A DNA stretch of 64,000 nt from Acidovorax sp. MR-S7 (GCF_000400995.2 NZ_DF238900.1:49110-113109), one strand, 5' to 3'; shown: positions 1-11,562, numbered from the stretch's first letter. Program-made: numbers and translations. Notes: a model not told the origin generated them from the sequence alone.

Positions 1-174
1 CGCGGCGGCCGCATGCATCATTTCCACACCGCAGCAGGCCAGGCCGAAGGCCATGGGCCAGAGACTGTCGCTGCGCACGGCACGGACCACGTCGTCAAGC
101 CGCGAGAGCACGAAGCCATCGCGCTCCACGCTGTAGCGGGGCGGCTCCAGGTTGGGTAGGTCGTTGAAAGCCAT
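1..174 (-). CDS. NuoB-like (NADH-quinone oxidoreductase subunit B family) protein, 5' part only
   Basis: The minus strand reads an ATG at 172-174 and stays open for 58 codons to the window edge. It contains [17 protein letters not shown] at about residues 37-53, which matches the signature of the complex I subunit NuoB/PSST around the adjacent cysteines that bind the N2 [4Fe-4S] cluster. NuoB passes electrons to quinone at the membrane arm junction. Only the N-terminus is visible, so I cannot tell a true nuo operon subunit from a stand-alone NuoB paralogue. An AraC-type regulator lies immediately upstream on the same strand, which is not a usual nuo neighbour. Confidence 0.7.
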   Translation of the reverse strand, partial: MAFNDLPNLEPPRYSVERDGFVLSRLDDVVRAVRSDSLWPMAFGLACCGVEMMHAAAA

Positions 175-246
175 GGGGGCGCATCTTCGGCAGATGCGCG
201 CGTGGCGTATTGAATGAAAGCGACCGGCGGCGCCGGCCAGGGCTGT

Positions 247-1101
247 CTATCGCCGCAGCATCCAGTCGGCGTCCTTCGCCTGGGCTGCGTCACCGTGCAT
301 GTGCTGGCGCAGGGCCGCAGGCGGTTTTTCAAAGAGGCTGCGCGCTTCGCGGCTGAAGTGGGCCTGGTCGGCATAGCCGCTGTCCAGGGCGGCGTCCAGC
401 GGCGATGCGTTGGCGTCGCGCATGGCCAGCACGGCCTGTTCGGCGCGCAGCATGCGCTCCACCTCGCCGGGACGCAGGCCCGTGAGGCTGCGCACGCGCC
501 GCTGCACGTGGCGCGGCGTGCATGCCAGGCGCCGCGCCAGGGCCTGGCGGGCGTCGCGGCGAAAACCTTGCTCCAGCAGCGGCAGCCAATCCGCATGGGC
601 GCGCCGCGCGGCTTCCCAGCGCGGCAGCAGGAACGCTTCGCACAGCGCCATACGGGCGGTATGGTCGGGCGCGGCCTGCATGGCGTGCAGCCAGGCGGGC
701 CAGCCGTCCACGGCGGGCAGGCAGGCCCAGGCGTCGTGCACGCCGTCGGTCAGGGGCTGCAGGTCGATGCCCGCCAGCCAGGCCAGCGCGCCCGGCTGGA
801 AGGCGATGCAGAAGAAGTCCGCGCCCGGCTCGGCCTCCGAGTGGTAGGCATGCCGGTGCGCACCGGAGACCACGATGGGCGCGAAGGGCTGGCACACCGC
901 GCGCCCACCGCATTCACGCAGCGTGACGGCGCCGCGCACCAGCCACATCAGGCCGGGGTAGGCGCTGGCGGGCGTGCGCGTGTCGCGCGGCGCAGTGGGC
1001 GGCAGCGCGGCCAGGTCGCGCCAGATGTAGGCGCGCACGCAGCCAGCCAGCACGGCAGGCGGGGCCCGCAGGGCGGCCGGTGGGAGAGAGGGGTGGGCCA
1101 T
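247..1101 (-). CDS. AraC family transcriptional regulator
   Basis: This is a 284-residue protein, a normal length for the family. The C-terminal third (about 170-270) carries the double helix-turn-helix; the second helix region reads DSGYADQAHFSREARSLF near residues 240-257, the classical AraC signature. The N-terminal half (about 20-150) looks like the variable effector-binding domain, rich in His, Trp and Pro. It is a cytoplasmic DNA-binding activator or repressor whose ligand cannot be told from sequence. It lies 72 bases upstream of the NuoB-like gene on the same strand and could share a transcript with it. The ATG at 1101 is the only sensible start. Confidence 0.85.
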   Translation of the reverse strand: MAHPSLPPAALRAPPAVLAGCVRAYIWRDLAALPPTAPRDTRTPASAYPGLMWLVRGAVTLRECGGRAVCQPFAPIVVSGAHRHAYHSEAEPGADFFCIAFQPGALAWLAGIDLQPLTDGVHDAWACLPAVDGWPAWLHAMQAAPDHTARMALCEAFLLPRWEAARRAHADWLPLLEQGFRRDARQALARRLACTPRHVQRRVRSLTGLRPGEVERMLRAEQAVLAMRDANASPLDAALDSGYADQAHFSREARSLFEKPPAALRQHMHGDAAQAKDADWMLRR

Positions 1102-1126
1102 GGCGCAGGGAAGTGCGGGGCTGATT

Positions 1127-1178
1127 ATGAGCCAAAACAGGCTCTACCGCTTTACCATTAAGCGCAAGCAGCTATTAA
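1127..1178 (-). repeat. Dispersed palindromic repeat, copy 1
   Basis: This is the first of about a dozen related elements in the window. On the minus strand it reads AATAGCTGCTTGCGCTT, a short loop, then an AAGCG arm, which gives the core inverted repeat GCGCTT/AAGCGC. It follows the solute-binding protein gene and its terminator in the direction of transcription. Confidence 0.75.
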
Positions 1179-1206
1179 AAAAGGAGCGACAGTGCGCTCC
1201 TTTTCT
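1179..1206. terminator. Bidirectional intrinsic terminator
   Basis: AGGAGC and GCTCCT arms are separated by a short loop and flanked by A-tract and T-tract sequence, so the hairpin can end transcription on either strand. It most likely closes the solute-binding protein transcript coming from the right. Confidence 0.65.
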
Positions 1207-1231
1207 TGGATGCCGTGCAGCGGCCCGCTTC

Positions 1232-2818
1232 TTACTTGATCGTGGTCCAGGCGGGCATCGGGCGGTCGTCCGCACGGTGCTGGGTGTCCACGTTCTTGCG
1301 CATCGCCCAGGGGCGGATCTGGTGGTGCAGCGGGAGGTAGTAGTACTCGTCCTTGACCAGCTTGAGCGCATCGTTGATGAGCGCGTCGCGCTTGGGCGCA
1401 TCCATCTCGACCTTGATCTGGTTGATCATGCCGTCGAGCTTGGCGTCGCTGAAGCGGCCGCCGTTGTAGACGCCCGCGGAGGTCTTGCCGTCCTTGGTGG
1501 ACATGAGCGAGTCGAGCGAGTAGAGCGCGTCGAACGTGGCCACGCCCCAGCCGAACAGGTAGGCGCTCACGTCGTTGTTCATCACGCGGGTGACGAACTG
1601 GGCCATGGGCGCGGTCTGCAGCTGGGTCTTGACGCCGATGCGCGTCCACATGGCGGTGACGGCCTGGCAGATGGCCTCGTCGTTCACGTAGCGGTCATTG
1701 GGGCAGTCGAGCTTGAGCGAGAAGCCTTGCGGGTAGCCCGCATCGGCCAGCAGCTTCTTGGCGGCATCGACGTCGTACTTGGCGGCGCGCTCGTCGAGCT
1801 GCTTGCTCCAGCCGTGGACCATGGGGGCGACCATGGTGCCGGCGGGCACCGACAGGTTGCGCATGGTGCGGCTGTGCAGGCCGGCGGAGTCGATGGCCTG
1901 GTAGAGCGCCTGGCGCACGCGCTTGTCCTTGAGCGGGTTCTTGCCGGGCGTGCCGGCACCGGGCAGCTCTTCGCGGAACTGGTCCAGGCCCAGGTAGATG
2001 GTGCGGTTCTCGGCGCCTTCGATGAGCTTGATGTCGGGGTTGGCCTTCATGCGGGCCAGGTCCTGCGGCGGGGGATCGACGACGAAGTCCACCTGGCCCG
2101 AAATCAGCGCGGCCGAGCGCGTGGCGGCGGACTTGATGGGGGTGAACACCACTTCGTCGATGTTGCCCTTGGGCTTGTCCCACCAGTGGGGGTTCTTCTT
2201 GAGCGTGACCTTCACGTCGGGCTGCCAGCCGGCCATGACGAAGGGGCCGGTGCCGTTGGCGTTGCGCGAGGCGAAGTTCTCTTCCTTGCCCGCGTAGTCC
2301 TGCGCCTTGGCGGAGTTGTTCTTCTCGGCCCAGGCCTTGTTCATGATGCGCGCCTCGGTCAGCTCGCGCAGCAGGATGGGGTTGGGGCCCTTGAGGATCA
2401 CGTCCACGGTGTGGTCGTCGACCTTCTTGACTTCCTTGACGCTCTGCACGGCCGACATCATGTTGGACGGCGCCGTGCCAGCGCGCGTGAGCGAGAACAC
2501 CACGTCGTCGGCCGTGAAGGGCGCACCGTCATGGAATTTCACGTCCTTGCGCAGCTCGAAGCGCACCTGGGTGGGCGAGACCTGCGTCCACTTGGTGGCC
2601 AATGCCGGCTCGATCTGGTACTTGCCGTCGTAGCGCACCAGGCTTTCGTACACCTGCTGCAGGAAGGCGTGCGTGGTCTGGTGGTTCTGGGCGTGGGGGT
2701 CCACGGTGAGGATGTCGTTGGCGCCCGCCCAGCGCAGGGTCGCCGCATTCGCGGCGCCCAGCGCCATGAGCACCGCCGCGCCCACCAGGCCCAGTTTCAA
2801 AGTCTTGCGCTGAATCAT
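1232..2818 (-). CDS. Peptide-type ABC transporter substrate-binding protein (family 5)
   Basis: The product is a 528-residue periplasmic binding protein of the DppA/OppA (SBP_bac_5) family. Residues 1-24 form a signal peptide (MIQRKTLKLG, a hydrophobic core, then ANA-A). The mature chain has typical motifs such as VYESLVRYDG, LRKDVKFHDGAPFTADDV, NGTGPFVM and RQALYQAID. The ATG at 2818 is chosen because GAGGAG lies about nine bases upstream; an in-frame ATG at 2854 lacks a ribosome site. No permease or ATPase gene is adjacent, so it is either an orphan binding protein or works with a transporter encoded elsewhere. Peptides, opines or nickel are possible ligands. Hairpins flank it on both sides. 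Confidence 0.88.
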   Translation of the reverse strand: MIQRKTLKLGLVGAAVLMALGAANAATLRWAGANDILTVDPHAQNHQTTHAFLQQVYESLVRYDGKYQIEPALATKWTQVSPTQVRFELRKDVKFHDGAPFTADDVVFSLTRAGTAPSNMMSAVQSVKEVKKVDDHTVDVILKGPNPILLRELTEARIMNKAWAEKNNSAKAQDYAGKEENFASRNANGTGPFVMAGWQPDVKVTLKKNPHWWDKPKGNIDEVVFTPIKSAATRSAALISGQVDFVVDPPPQDLARMKANPDIKLIEGAENRTIYLGLDQFREELPGAGTPGKNPLKDKRVRQALYQAIDSAGLHSRTMRNLSVPAGTMVAPMVHGWSKQLDERAAKYDVDAAKKLLADAGYPQGFSLKLDCPNDRYVNDEAICQAVTAMWTRIGVKTQLQTAPMAQFVTRVMNNDVSAYLFGWGVATFDALYSLDSLMSTKDGKTSAGVYNGGRFSDAKLDGMINQIKVEMDAPKRDALINDALKLVKDEYYYLPLHHQIRPWAMRKNVDTQHRADDRPMPAWTTIK

Positions 2819-2861
2819 CTGTTTGGCTCCTCGGTTGTATTGCGAGCCGATCATCGTACCG

Positions 2862-2900
2862 AAAACGGCAACGGCCGCAGGGATGCGGCCGTTGTTTTTC
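2862..2900. terminator. Intrinsic terminator after yidC
   Basis: There is an 11-bp perfect stem (CAACGGCCGCA at 2869-2879 with its complement at 2884-2894) around a GGGA loop. Five T follow on the plus strand and a TTTT run lies three bases beyond the stem on the minus strand. It separates the yidC operon from the binding protein gene. Confidence 0.7.
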
Positions 2901-2916
2901 GTGGAAGCTTATGCGC

Positions 2917-4617
2917 TCAGCGGAACTTCGGCAGGTTGAACTGCGGCGGAACGCCCATGCGCGTGTTGATGATCCACTGCTGGACGATGGACAGGATGTT
3001 GTTCGTCAGCCAGTACAGCACCAGGCCGGCCGGGAAGAAGAAGAACATCACGCTGAACATCAACGGCATGATCCACATCATCTTGGCCTGCATCGGGTCG
3101 GGCGGCGCCGGGTTCAGCGCGGTCTGCAGCAGCGAGCTGGCCGTCATCAGCAGGGGCAGGATGAAGAACGGGTCGGGCGAGGAGAGGTCGCGGATCCAGC
3201 CGATCCACGGCGCATTGCGCATCTCCACGCTGGACAGCAGCACCCAGTAGAGCGCGATGAACACGGGAATCTGCACCATGATGGGCAGGCAGCCGCCCAT
3301 GGGGTTGACCTTCTCCTCGCGGTAGATGCGCATCATCTCCTGCTGCATCTGCTGCGGCTTGTCCTTGAGGCGCTCGCGCATTTCCATGATGCGCGGGTTG
3401 ATGGCCTTCATCTTGGCCATGCTGGAGTAGGCCTTGGCGTTGAGCCAGTAGAACGCGATCTTCAGCAGCAGCACCAGCGCCACGATGGACCAGCCCCAGT
3501 TGCCCAGCAGCTTGTGCAGCTGGTCGAGCAGCCAATAGAGCGGCTTGGACAGGATGGTGAGCCAGCCATAGTCCTTGACCAGCTCCAGGCCGGGAGAGAG
3601 CTTTTCCATCATGGTCTCGATCTGCGGGCCGGCGAACAGGCGCGCGTCGATGGCCTTGGCCTGGCCGGGCGCGATCTCGCCCAGCGGCGTGATCATGCCC
3701 ACGGAGTAGAGGTTCGTGTCCACCTTGCGCACGAAGTTGTCGCGCTGCGTGCCATCGGCCAGCAGCCAGGCGGTCGCGAAGTAGTGCTGCACCATGGCCA
3801 CGTAGCCGTTGGTGGAGTTCTTGTCGATCTCGGCCTTGCCGTTCTCGATGTCCTTGAACTCGACCTTGTGGTACTTCTTGGCCTCGGTATAGAGGGCCGG
3901 GCCGGTGAAGGTGGAATAGAACGACGATTCGCCCGGCGGCTTGTTGCCGTCGCGCGCCAGCTGCAGGTAGAGCTGGGGCGAGACGGGCGCGGTGCCGGTG
4001 TTGACCACCTCGTGCCGCACGGCCACGTCGTAGGCGCCGCGCTTGAGCGTCCAGGTCTTGACCAGCTTCACGCCACCCAGGTCGGGCGACTCGAAGCGCA
4101 CGGACAGCTCGTTCTGGCCGTCCTGCAGCTCGCGCGGGCCGGGCACGATGGCCATGCCGGTCTTGTGGGTGGGGAAGGCGCCGCCGGCACCGCTGCCGAT
4201 GAGGCCCGTCTGCGCCACGTAGACGCGGTTGGCGCTCTCGTCGAGCAGCAGGAACGGCTTGGACTTGTCCTCCATCTCGGGGTACTGCAGCAGTTCGCCG
4301 TGTACCAGCGAGCCGCCTTCGCTGTCGAAGGCCAGGCGCAGCACGTCGGTGCTCACCGTCACGCGCTGGCGCGGCGTGGCAGCCGGCTGGGCGGGCACGC
4401 CGTCCACGGGCGGCTGCGCGAGCGTAGCCGCGGCCACCGGCACGCTGGACGCCCCCGCGCTGGCCGAGGCCGGCGTGGCAGGCGCCGAAGCCGTTTGCGC
4501 CGGCGGCGCCGGGAAGAAGGTGGCCTTGTTGCCGTTGTGGATCTGCCATTTGTCCCACAGCAGAACCATGGAGAAGCCAAATATCACCCACAGAATGGTG
4601 CGGCGGATGTCGTTCAT
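2917..4617 (-). CDS. yidC: Membrane protein insertase YidC
   Basis: YidC inserts and folds inner-membrane proteins, alone or with SecYEG. The 566-residue protein begins with a transmembrane anchor (MNDIRRTILWVIFGF). A Pro/Ala linker and the large periplasmic beta domain (about 70-340) follow. The conserved Oxa1-like core lies at about 370-550, with MGGCLPIMVQIPVFIALYW and the C-terminal helices ending LVLYWLTNNILSIVQQ. The length fits Gram-negative YidC. The ATG at 4617 is chosen because it overlaps the yidD stop by four bases and starts exactly at the family N-terminus. It is the last gene of the rpmH-rnpA-yidD-yidC operon and is followed by a hairpin terminator. mnmE, often the next gene, is not here. 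Confidence 0.97.
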   Translation of the reverse strand: MNDIRRTILWVIFGFSMVLLWDKWQIHNGNKATFFPAPPAQTASAPATPASASAGASSVPVAAATLAQPPVDGVPAQPAATPRQRVTVSTDVLRLAFDSEGGSLVHGELLQYPEMEDKSKPFLLLDESANRVYVAQTGLIGSGAGGAFPTHKTGMAIVPGPRELQDGQNELSVRFESPDLGGVKLVKTWTLKRGAYDVAVRHEVVNTGTAPVSPQLYLQLARDGNKPPGESSFYSTFTGPALYTEAKKYHKVEFKDIENGKAEIDKNSTNGYVAMVQHYFATAWLLADGTQRDNFVRKVDTNLYSVGMITPLGEIAPGQAKAIDARLFAGPQIETMMEKLSPGLELVKDYGWLTILSKPLYWLLDQLHKLLGNWGWSIVALVLLLKIAFYWLNAKAYSSMAKMKAINPRIMEMRERLKDKPQQMQQEMMRIYREEKVNPMGGCLPIMVQIPVFIALYWVLLSSVEMRNAPWIGWIRDLSSPDPFFILPLLMTASSLLQTALNPAPPDPMQAKMMWIMPLMFSVMFFFFPAGLVLYWLTNNILSIVQQWIINTRMGVPPQFNLPKFR

Positions 4618-4907
4618 GAAGTCTTCGTAGGTGAGGAAGATGAGGAATCGGAGGGCGTCAGCCGGGAAAAGAGGCGCATGCCGCGCGGCAGTTCCTGCGG
4701 CACCGGATCGTGCCCTCCGTCGCACCAGGGATGGCAGCGCGCCAACCGGCGCACCGTGAGGTAGCTGCCCGCCGCGGCGCCGTGCCGCTCCAGCGCCTGC
4801 AGAGCGTACACCGAGCAGGTGGGCTCGAAGCGGCAGGCCGAGCCGAGCCAGGGGCTCAGCAGCAGCCGGTAGCCCCGAACCAGCCCCATGAGCAGGGCGC
4901 GCATCAC
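4614..4907 (-). CDS. yidD: Membrane protein insertion efficiency factor YidD
   Basis: This 97-residue amphipathic protein of the YidD family carries the diagnostic CRFEPTCSVYA motif at about residues 25-35, followed by HPWCDGGHDPVP. YidD is a small inner-membrane-associated factor that helps YidC-dependent insertion. It overlaps rnpA by four bases upstream and yidC by four bases downstream, which implies translational coupling. The tail is rich in serine. Confidence 0.95.
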   Translation of the reverse strand: MMRALLMGLVRGYRLLLSPWLGSACRFEPTCSVYALQALERHGAAAGSYLTVRRLARCHPWCDGGHDPVPQELPRGMRLFSRLTPSDSSSSSPTKTS

Positions 4908-5341
4908 GGCGTGCGCCCCCGGCGCTCGGCCGCCGCGAAGAGCTGCTCCAGCTCGTCACGCACGGCCTGCTTGAGCGCGTCCGAGGTGGCGCTCACGAAA
5001 TGCTGGCGGTCGAAGCCCGAGCGCAACCGCACCACGTGCGCCGCCGCGGGCATGCGCGGCTCGTAGTGCTGGGCCACGGCATAGATCTGCCGCTTGATGG
5101 TGTTGCGCGTCACGGCGCGGCGCGCCCAGCGCTTGGGCACCATCGCGCCCAGCCACACGCCCGCAACGCCGAACAGGGCCTGCGGCCCCTGCGCCTGCGG
5201 CGAAGGGTCGGGCCCTGTGGGGGAGGGAGCGCAGGCTGCGGCATCCAGTCCCAGCCGGTGCAGCGCGAAATGCGCCGTGCGGGAGACGGTGCCTCCCGCC
5301 ATCGCCGCCTGGAACTGGGGGCGGGTCTTCAGCCGGTGCAT
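4904..5341 (-). CDS. rnpA: Ribonuclease P protein component
   Basis: RnpA is the protein subunit of RNase P, which trims the 5' leader of tRNA precursors together with the catalytic RNA. The 145-residue chain starts RLKTRPQFQA and contains the conserved basic helix ARRAVTRNTIKRQIYAV at about residues 77-93, equivalent to the RNR motif. It is somewhat longer than the usual 115-125 residues because of a Pro/Ala/Gly-rich insertion around residues 35-55. It sits between rpmH and yidD as in nearly all bacteria. Confidence 0.95.
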   Translation of the reverse strand: MHRLKTRPQFQAAMAGGTVSRTAHFALHRLGLDAAACAPSPTGPDPSPQAQGPQALFGVAGVWLGAMVPKRWARRAVTRNTIKRQIYAVAQHYEPRMPAAAHVVRLRSGFDRQHFVSATSDALKQAVRDELEQLFAAAERRGRTP

Positions 5342-5372
5342 GAGAAAGCAGCCCCTGACGGGAGCTGCCGGC

Positions 5373-5507
5373 TCAGACGGCCAGGCGCTTGCGGCCCTTG
5401 GCGCGGCGCGCGTTGATGACGGCGCGGCCGCCGCGCGTCTTCATGCGCACGAGGAAGCCATGGGTGCGGGCGCGGCGGGTCTTGGAAGGCTGGTAGGTAC
5501 GCTTCAT
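5373..5507 (-). CDS. rpmH: 50S ribosomal protein L34
   Basis: The 44-residue product [18 protein letters not shown]... is a textbook L34, a small basic protein of the large ribosomal subunit. The ATG at 5507 is chosen because it gives the universal N-terminus; a longer in-frame reading has no homology. It heads the leftward operon and is divergent from dnaA. Confidence 0.98.
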   Translation of the reverse strand: MKRTYQPSKTRRARTHGFLVRMKTRGGRAVINARRAKGRKRLAV

Positions 5508-5650
5508 GTTTGTAGTCCTTGAAAGGTTCAGTTGCGGCTTTTCTTTCCAGCCGCGCTCGATCACCCTGAACGCATTCAGGGAAACCCGCGATTATTGCAC
5601 CGGCCAGCAATCATGGCAATCCCTTGCGTTTCTACTCCCTGCTCCGCGAA

Positions 5651-5679
5651 TTGTGGATAACTCCTTGACAAGCTAGAAT
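5651..5679 (+). promoter_or_regulatory. Predicted dnaA promoter
   Basis: A TTGTGG hexamer at 5651-5656 and TAGAAT at 5674-5679 are separated by 17 bases, a good sigma-70 pair, which places the start of transcription near 5686. A consensus DnaA box overlaps the -35 hexamer, which suggests autorepression by DnaA. This is inferred from sequence only. Confidence 0.5.
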
Positions 5680-5710
5680 CCCCGGCCTTGCACCGTTCCT
5701 CCTATCCACA
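5652..5710. promoter_or_regulatory. Two DnaA boxes upstream of dnaA
   Basis: The site at 5652-5660 is TGTGGATAA, a perfect consensus box on the minus strand. The site at 5702-5710 is CTATCCACA, one mismatch, on the plus strand. The 219-base gap between rpmH and dnaA otherwise lacks a clear AT-rich unwinding element or a trinucleotide run, so it looks more like a regulatory region than a full origin. Confidence 0.7.
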
Positions 5711-5726
5711 ACTACAACCATCCGAG

Positions 5727-7148
5727 ATGCCCGAGGAACCCTTCTCCTCCCGCCACGACCACGACGGCTCCGACGCCGGGCAGGGGCTGTGGCAGGCCTG
5801 TGTCGAACAGCTTGCGCAGGACTTGCCCGAGCAGCAGTTCAATACCTGGATCAAGCCGCTGGTGGCCCAGGTGGCACCGGACTTCTCCAAGGTCACGCTG
5901 CTCGTGGCCAACCGCTTCAAGCTCGACTGGATTCGCGCGCAGTACGCGGGCCGGATCTCCGCGCTGCTGGAGGGCCTGTACGGCCAGCCAGTGACCCTTG
6001 AGTTAGCGCTCGCTCAGCGGGAATCCGTTGTCAGGACTTATGTGCGCCCCATGGCAGCCGAGCCCCAGCCGGCGGCCGACCAGCCCGCCCCGCCCGTGGC
6101 GGGCGACGAGGCGCAGGCCGGCGCGTTCCGCACGCGGCTCAACCCGGCCTTGACGTTCGAGACGCTGGTGGAGGGCACGGCCAACCGCATGGCACGCTCG
6201 GCCGCGATGCACGTGGCGGGCTCGCCGGGGCACCTCTACAACCCGCTTTTCATCTACGGCGGCGTGGGCCTGGGCAAGACCCACCTGGTGCACGCGGTGG
6301 GCAACAAGCTCCTGCAGGACAAGCCGGACGCGAAAGTTCTCTACATCCACGCGGAGCAGTTCGTCTCGGATGTGGTCAAGTCCTACCAGCGGCGCACGTT
6401 CGACGATTTCAAGGCACGCTACCACTCGCTCGATCTGCTGCTGATCGACGACGTGCAGTTCTTCGCCAACAAGGACCGCACGCAGGAGGAGTTCTTCAAC
6501 GCGTTCGAGGCGCTGCTGGCCAAGAAGAGCCACATCGTGATGACTTCGGACACATACCCGAAGGGCCTGGCGAACATCCACGAGCGGCTGGTGTCGCGCT
6601 TCGACTCGGGCCTGACGGTGGCCATCGAGCCGCCCGAGCTGGAAATGCGCGTGGCCATCCTGATCAACAAGGCGCGCGCCGAGAGCGCGGAGATGCCCGA
6701 GGAGGTGGCCTTCTTCGTCGCCAAGAACGTGCGCTCCAACGTACGCGAGCTGGAAGGCGCGCTGCGCAAGATCCTGGCCTATTCGCGCTTCAACCAGAAG
6801 GAAGTGTCAATCCAGCTCGCGCGCGAGGCGCTGCGCGACCTGCTCTCCATCCAGAACCGCCAGATCAGCGTGGAGAACATCCAGAAGACCGTCGCCGACT
6901 ACTACAAGATCAAGGTGGCAGACATGTACAGCAAGAAGCGCCCGGCCAGCATCGCGCGGCCGCGCCAGATCGCCATGTACCTGGCCAAGGAGCTGACGCA
7001 GAAGAGCCTGCCCGAGATCGGCGAGCTGTTCGGCGGGCGCGACCACACCACCGTGCTGCACGCGGTGCGCAAGATCGCCGGCGAGCGCCAGCAGTTGACC
7101 GAACTCAACCAGCAGCTGCACGTGCTGGAGCAGACGCTGAAAGGTTGA
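5727..7148 (+). CDS. dnaA: Chromosomal replication initiator protein DnaA
   Basis: DnaA binds DnaA boxes, opens the origin and loads helicase. The 473-residue protein has domain I (about 10-75, [21 protein letters not shown]), a Pro/Ala linker and the AAA+ domain III. That domain has Walker [11 protein letters not shown] near residue 175 and Walker [11 protein letters not shown] near 238. The DNA-binding domain IV carries the signature [15 protein letters not shown] near residue 435. The ATG at 5727 is chosen because it gives the normal N-terminus; an in-frame TTG at 5688 would begin inside the predicted leader. dnaN follows 119 bases downstream. Confidence 0.98.
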   Translation: MPEEPFSSRHDHDGSDAGQGLWQACVEQLAQDLPEQQFNTWIKPLVAQVAPDFSKVTLLVANRFKLDWIRAQYAGRISALLEGLYGQPVTLELALAQRESVVRTYVRPMAAEPQPAADQPAPPVAGDEAQAGAFRTRLNPALTFETLVEGTANRMARSAAMHVAGSPGHLYNPLFIYGGVGLGKTHLVHAVGNKLLQDKPDAKVLYIHAEQFVSDVVKSYQRRTFDDFKARYHSLDLLLIDDVQFFANKDRTQEEFFNAFEALLAKKSHIVMTSDTYPKGLANIHERLVSRFDSGLTVAIEPPELEMRVAILINKARAESAEMPEEVAFFVAKNVRSNVRELEGALRKILAYSRFNQKEVSIQLAREALRDLLSIQNRQISVENIQKTVADYYKIKVADMYSKKRPASIARPRQIAMYLAKELTQKSLPEIGELFGGRDHTTVLHAVRKIAGERQQLTELNQQLHVLEQTLKG

Positions 7149-7267
7149 CGCCCGGTGAGCCGCCACCCCAGCAGGAGCCGCCCCTTTCAAAGGCAAAATG
7201 GCGTGTTGGACGGCTCGCAGAGGGCGCCGTCTGCGCACTCCTCCCAAAACCACCAAAGGTTGACGAC

Positions 7268-8374
7268 ATGATTGTCCTGAAGGCCACACAAGACAAGGTT
7301 CTCGCGGTTTTGCAATCGGTGTCCGGCATCGTCGAACGCCGGCACACGCTGCCCATCCTCGCCAACGTGCTGATCCGCAAGACGGGCAACGCGATCCAGC
7401 TCACCACGAGCGACCTGGAGATCCAGATCCGCACCACGGCCGAGCTGGGCGGCGACACGGGCGACTTCACCACCACGGTGGGCGCGCGCAAGCTCATCGA
7501 CATCCTGAAGACCATGCCCGCCGACCAGACGGTGAGCCTGGAGTCGAGCCAGTCCAAGCTGATCCTGAAAGGCGGCAAGAGCCGCTTCACGCTGCAGAGC
7601 CTGCCGGCCGAGGACTTCCCGCTGGTGCAGGAGTCGGCCGCGTTCGGCCCCGCGTTCAGCGTGCCGCAGAAGGTGCTCAAGGCGCTGATGGGCCAGGTGT
7701 CGTTCGCCATGGCGGTGCAGGACATCCGCTACTATCTGAACGGCATCCTCTTCGTGGCCGAAGGCAACACGCTCTCGCTGGTCGCCACCGACGGCCACCG
7801 CCTGGCCTTCGCCAGCGCCACCCTCGAAGTCGAGGTGCCCAAGCAGGAGGTGATCCTGCCGCGCAAGACGGTGCTGGAGCTGCAGCGCCTGCTGTCGGAC
7901 GCCGAAGGCGCCATCGAGATGCAGTTCGCCAACAACCAGGCCAAGTTCAGCTTCGGCGGCATGGAGTTCGTCACCAAGCTGGTCGAGGGCAAGTTCCCCG
8001 ACTACAACCGCGTGATCCCCAAGAACCACCACAACAGCGTGACCCTGGGCCGCGCGCCGCTGCTGGCCAGCCTGCAGCGCACGGCCATCATGACCAGCGA
8101 CAAGTTCAAGGGCGTGCGCCTGAACATCGAACCCGGCCTGCTGCGTGTGGCGTCGAACAACGCCGAGCAGGAAGAGGCCGTGGACGAGCTCGACATCGAC
8201 TACGGCGGCGACGCCATCGAGATCGGCTTCAACGTCACCTATCTCATCGACGCCCTGGCCAACATGGGCCAGGACATGGTGAAGGTCGAACTGGCCGACG
8301 GCAACAGCTCCGCGCTGATGACCATCCCCGACAACGAGCACTTCAAGTACGTCGTGATGCCCATGCGCATCTGA
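7268..8374 (+). CDS. dnaN: DNA polymerase III beta subunit (sliding clamp)
   Basis: The 368-residue product begins MIVLKATQDKVLAVLQSVSG and ends YVVMPMRI, the invariant C-terminus of bacterial beta clamps. Three repeated clamp domains of about 120 residues are evident. It tethers polymerase III to DNA as a ring-shaped dimer and also binds DnaA regulatory factors. The ATG at 7268 is preferred over in-frame upstream codons, which precede any family similarity. It lies between dnaA and gyrB, and a dispersed repeat follows the stop codon. Confidence 0.98.
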   Translation: MIVLKATQDKVLAVLQSVSGIVERRHTLPILANVLIRKTGNAIQLTTSDLEIQIRTTAELGGDTGDFTTTVGARKLIDILKTMPADQTVSLESSQSKLILKGGKSRFTLQSLPAEDFPLVQESAAFGPAFSVPQKVLKALMGQVSFAMAVQDIRYYLNGILFVAEGNTLSLVATDGHRLAFASATLEVEVPKQEVILPRKTVLELQRLLSDAEGAIEMQFANNQAKFSFGGMEFVTKLVEGKFPDYNRVIPKNHHNSVTLGRAPLLASLQRTAIMTSDKFKGVRLNIEPGLLRVASNNAEQEEAVDELDIDYGGDAIEIGFNVTYLIDALANMGQDMVKVELADGNSSALMTIPDNEHFKYVVMPMRI

Positions 8375-8383
8375 CCAATTTTT

Positions 8384-11094
<2,711 letters not shown>

Positions 11095-11115
11095 TCACCC
11101 GCCCCTTTGCGCCCG

Positions 11116-11141
11116 AACGCCCAACCCCGGTTGGGCGTTTT
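11116..11141 (+). terminator. Intrinsic terminator after gyrB
   Basis: AACGCCCAAC and GTTGGGCGTT arms form a 10-bp stem with a short C/G loop, and the 3' arm runs into TTTT. It lies 20 bases after the gyrB stop codon. Confidence 0.8.
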
Positions 11142-11160
11142 CATTGCAGCCCGGCCATCC

Positions 11161-11562
11161 ATGCGCTCCCCCATTGCCATCGTCGACGTCGACCGCCCCG
11201 ACACCTGGACCCGCTACCGCGCGGGCCTGTGCGCTGGCTGCGCGGCCAACTGCTGCACGATGCCGCTCGAAGTGCGCCTGCCCGACTTGGTGCGCCTCGG
11301 CCTGGTGGACGCTTTCGAAGCCGAGCACAACGAGCCCCGGCACATCGCCAAGCGGCTGCAGAAGGCACGGTTGATCGACCACTTCAACCACAAGCACGCG
11401 GTTTTCACCATCGCGCGGCGGGCTAGCGGGGACTGCCACTTCCTGGACCCCAGGACGCGGCTGTGCACGGTGTACGACCAGCGGCCCGAGACCTGCCGAC
11501 TGCACCCGCTGCAGAAAAGCCCCCGGCCCGGCTGGTGCGCCTACGGCGCGCGCCGCGCGTAG
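11161..11562 (+). CDS. YkgJ family cysteine cluster protein
   Basis: This 133-residue cytoplasmic protein has two cysteine groups: CAGCAANCC near residues 24-32, and a C-terminal set [16 protein letters not shown] and WCAYG. The spacing matches the CxxCxxxCC zinc- or iron-chelating family (PF03692). The function of the family is not established. The ATG at 11161 is preferred because it removes residues that overlap the gyrB terminator. Confidence 0.8.
   Translation: MRSPIAIVDVDRPDTWTRYRAGLCAGCAANCCTMPLEVRLPDLVRLGLVDAFEAEHNEPRHIAKRLQKARLIDHFNHKHAVFTIARRASGDCHFLDPRTRLCTVYDQRPETCRLHPLQKSPRPGWCAYGARRA

Noticed and set aside
1100..4764. Long plus-strand open frames opposite the binding protein gene and yidC
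   Set aside because: They are composed of Gly, Arg, Ala, His and Val-rich sequence without any domain, and lie antisense to clear genes; they arise from GC-rich codon bias.
5661..5679. TTGACA at 5665-5670 as dnaA -35
   Set aside because: It is only three bases from the TAGAAT hexamer, so the two cannot form one promoter; TTGTGG at 5651 has the correct 17-base spacing.
5688..5726. TTG at 5688 as dnaA start
   Set aside because: It would add 13 residues absent from the family and start almost at the predicted transcription start; the ATG at 5727 fits DnaA.
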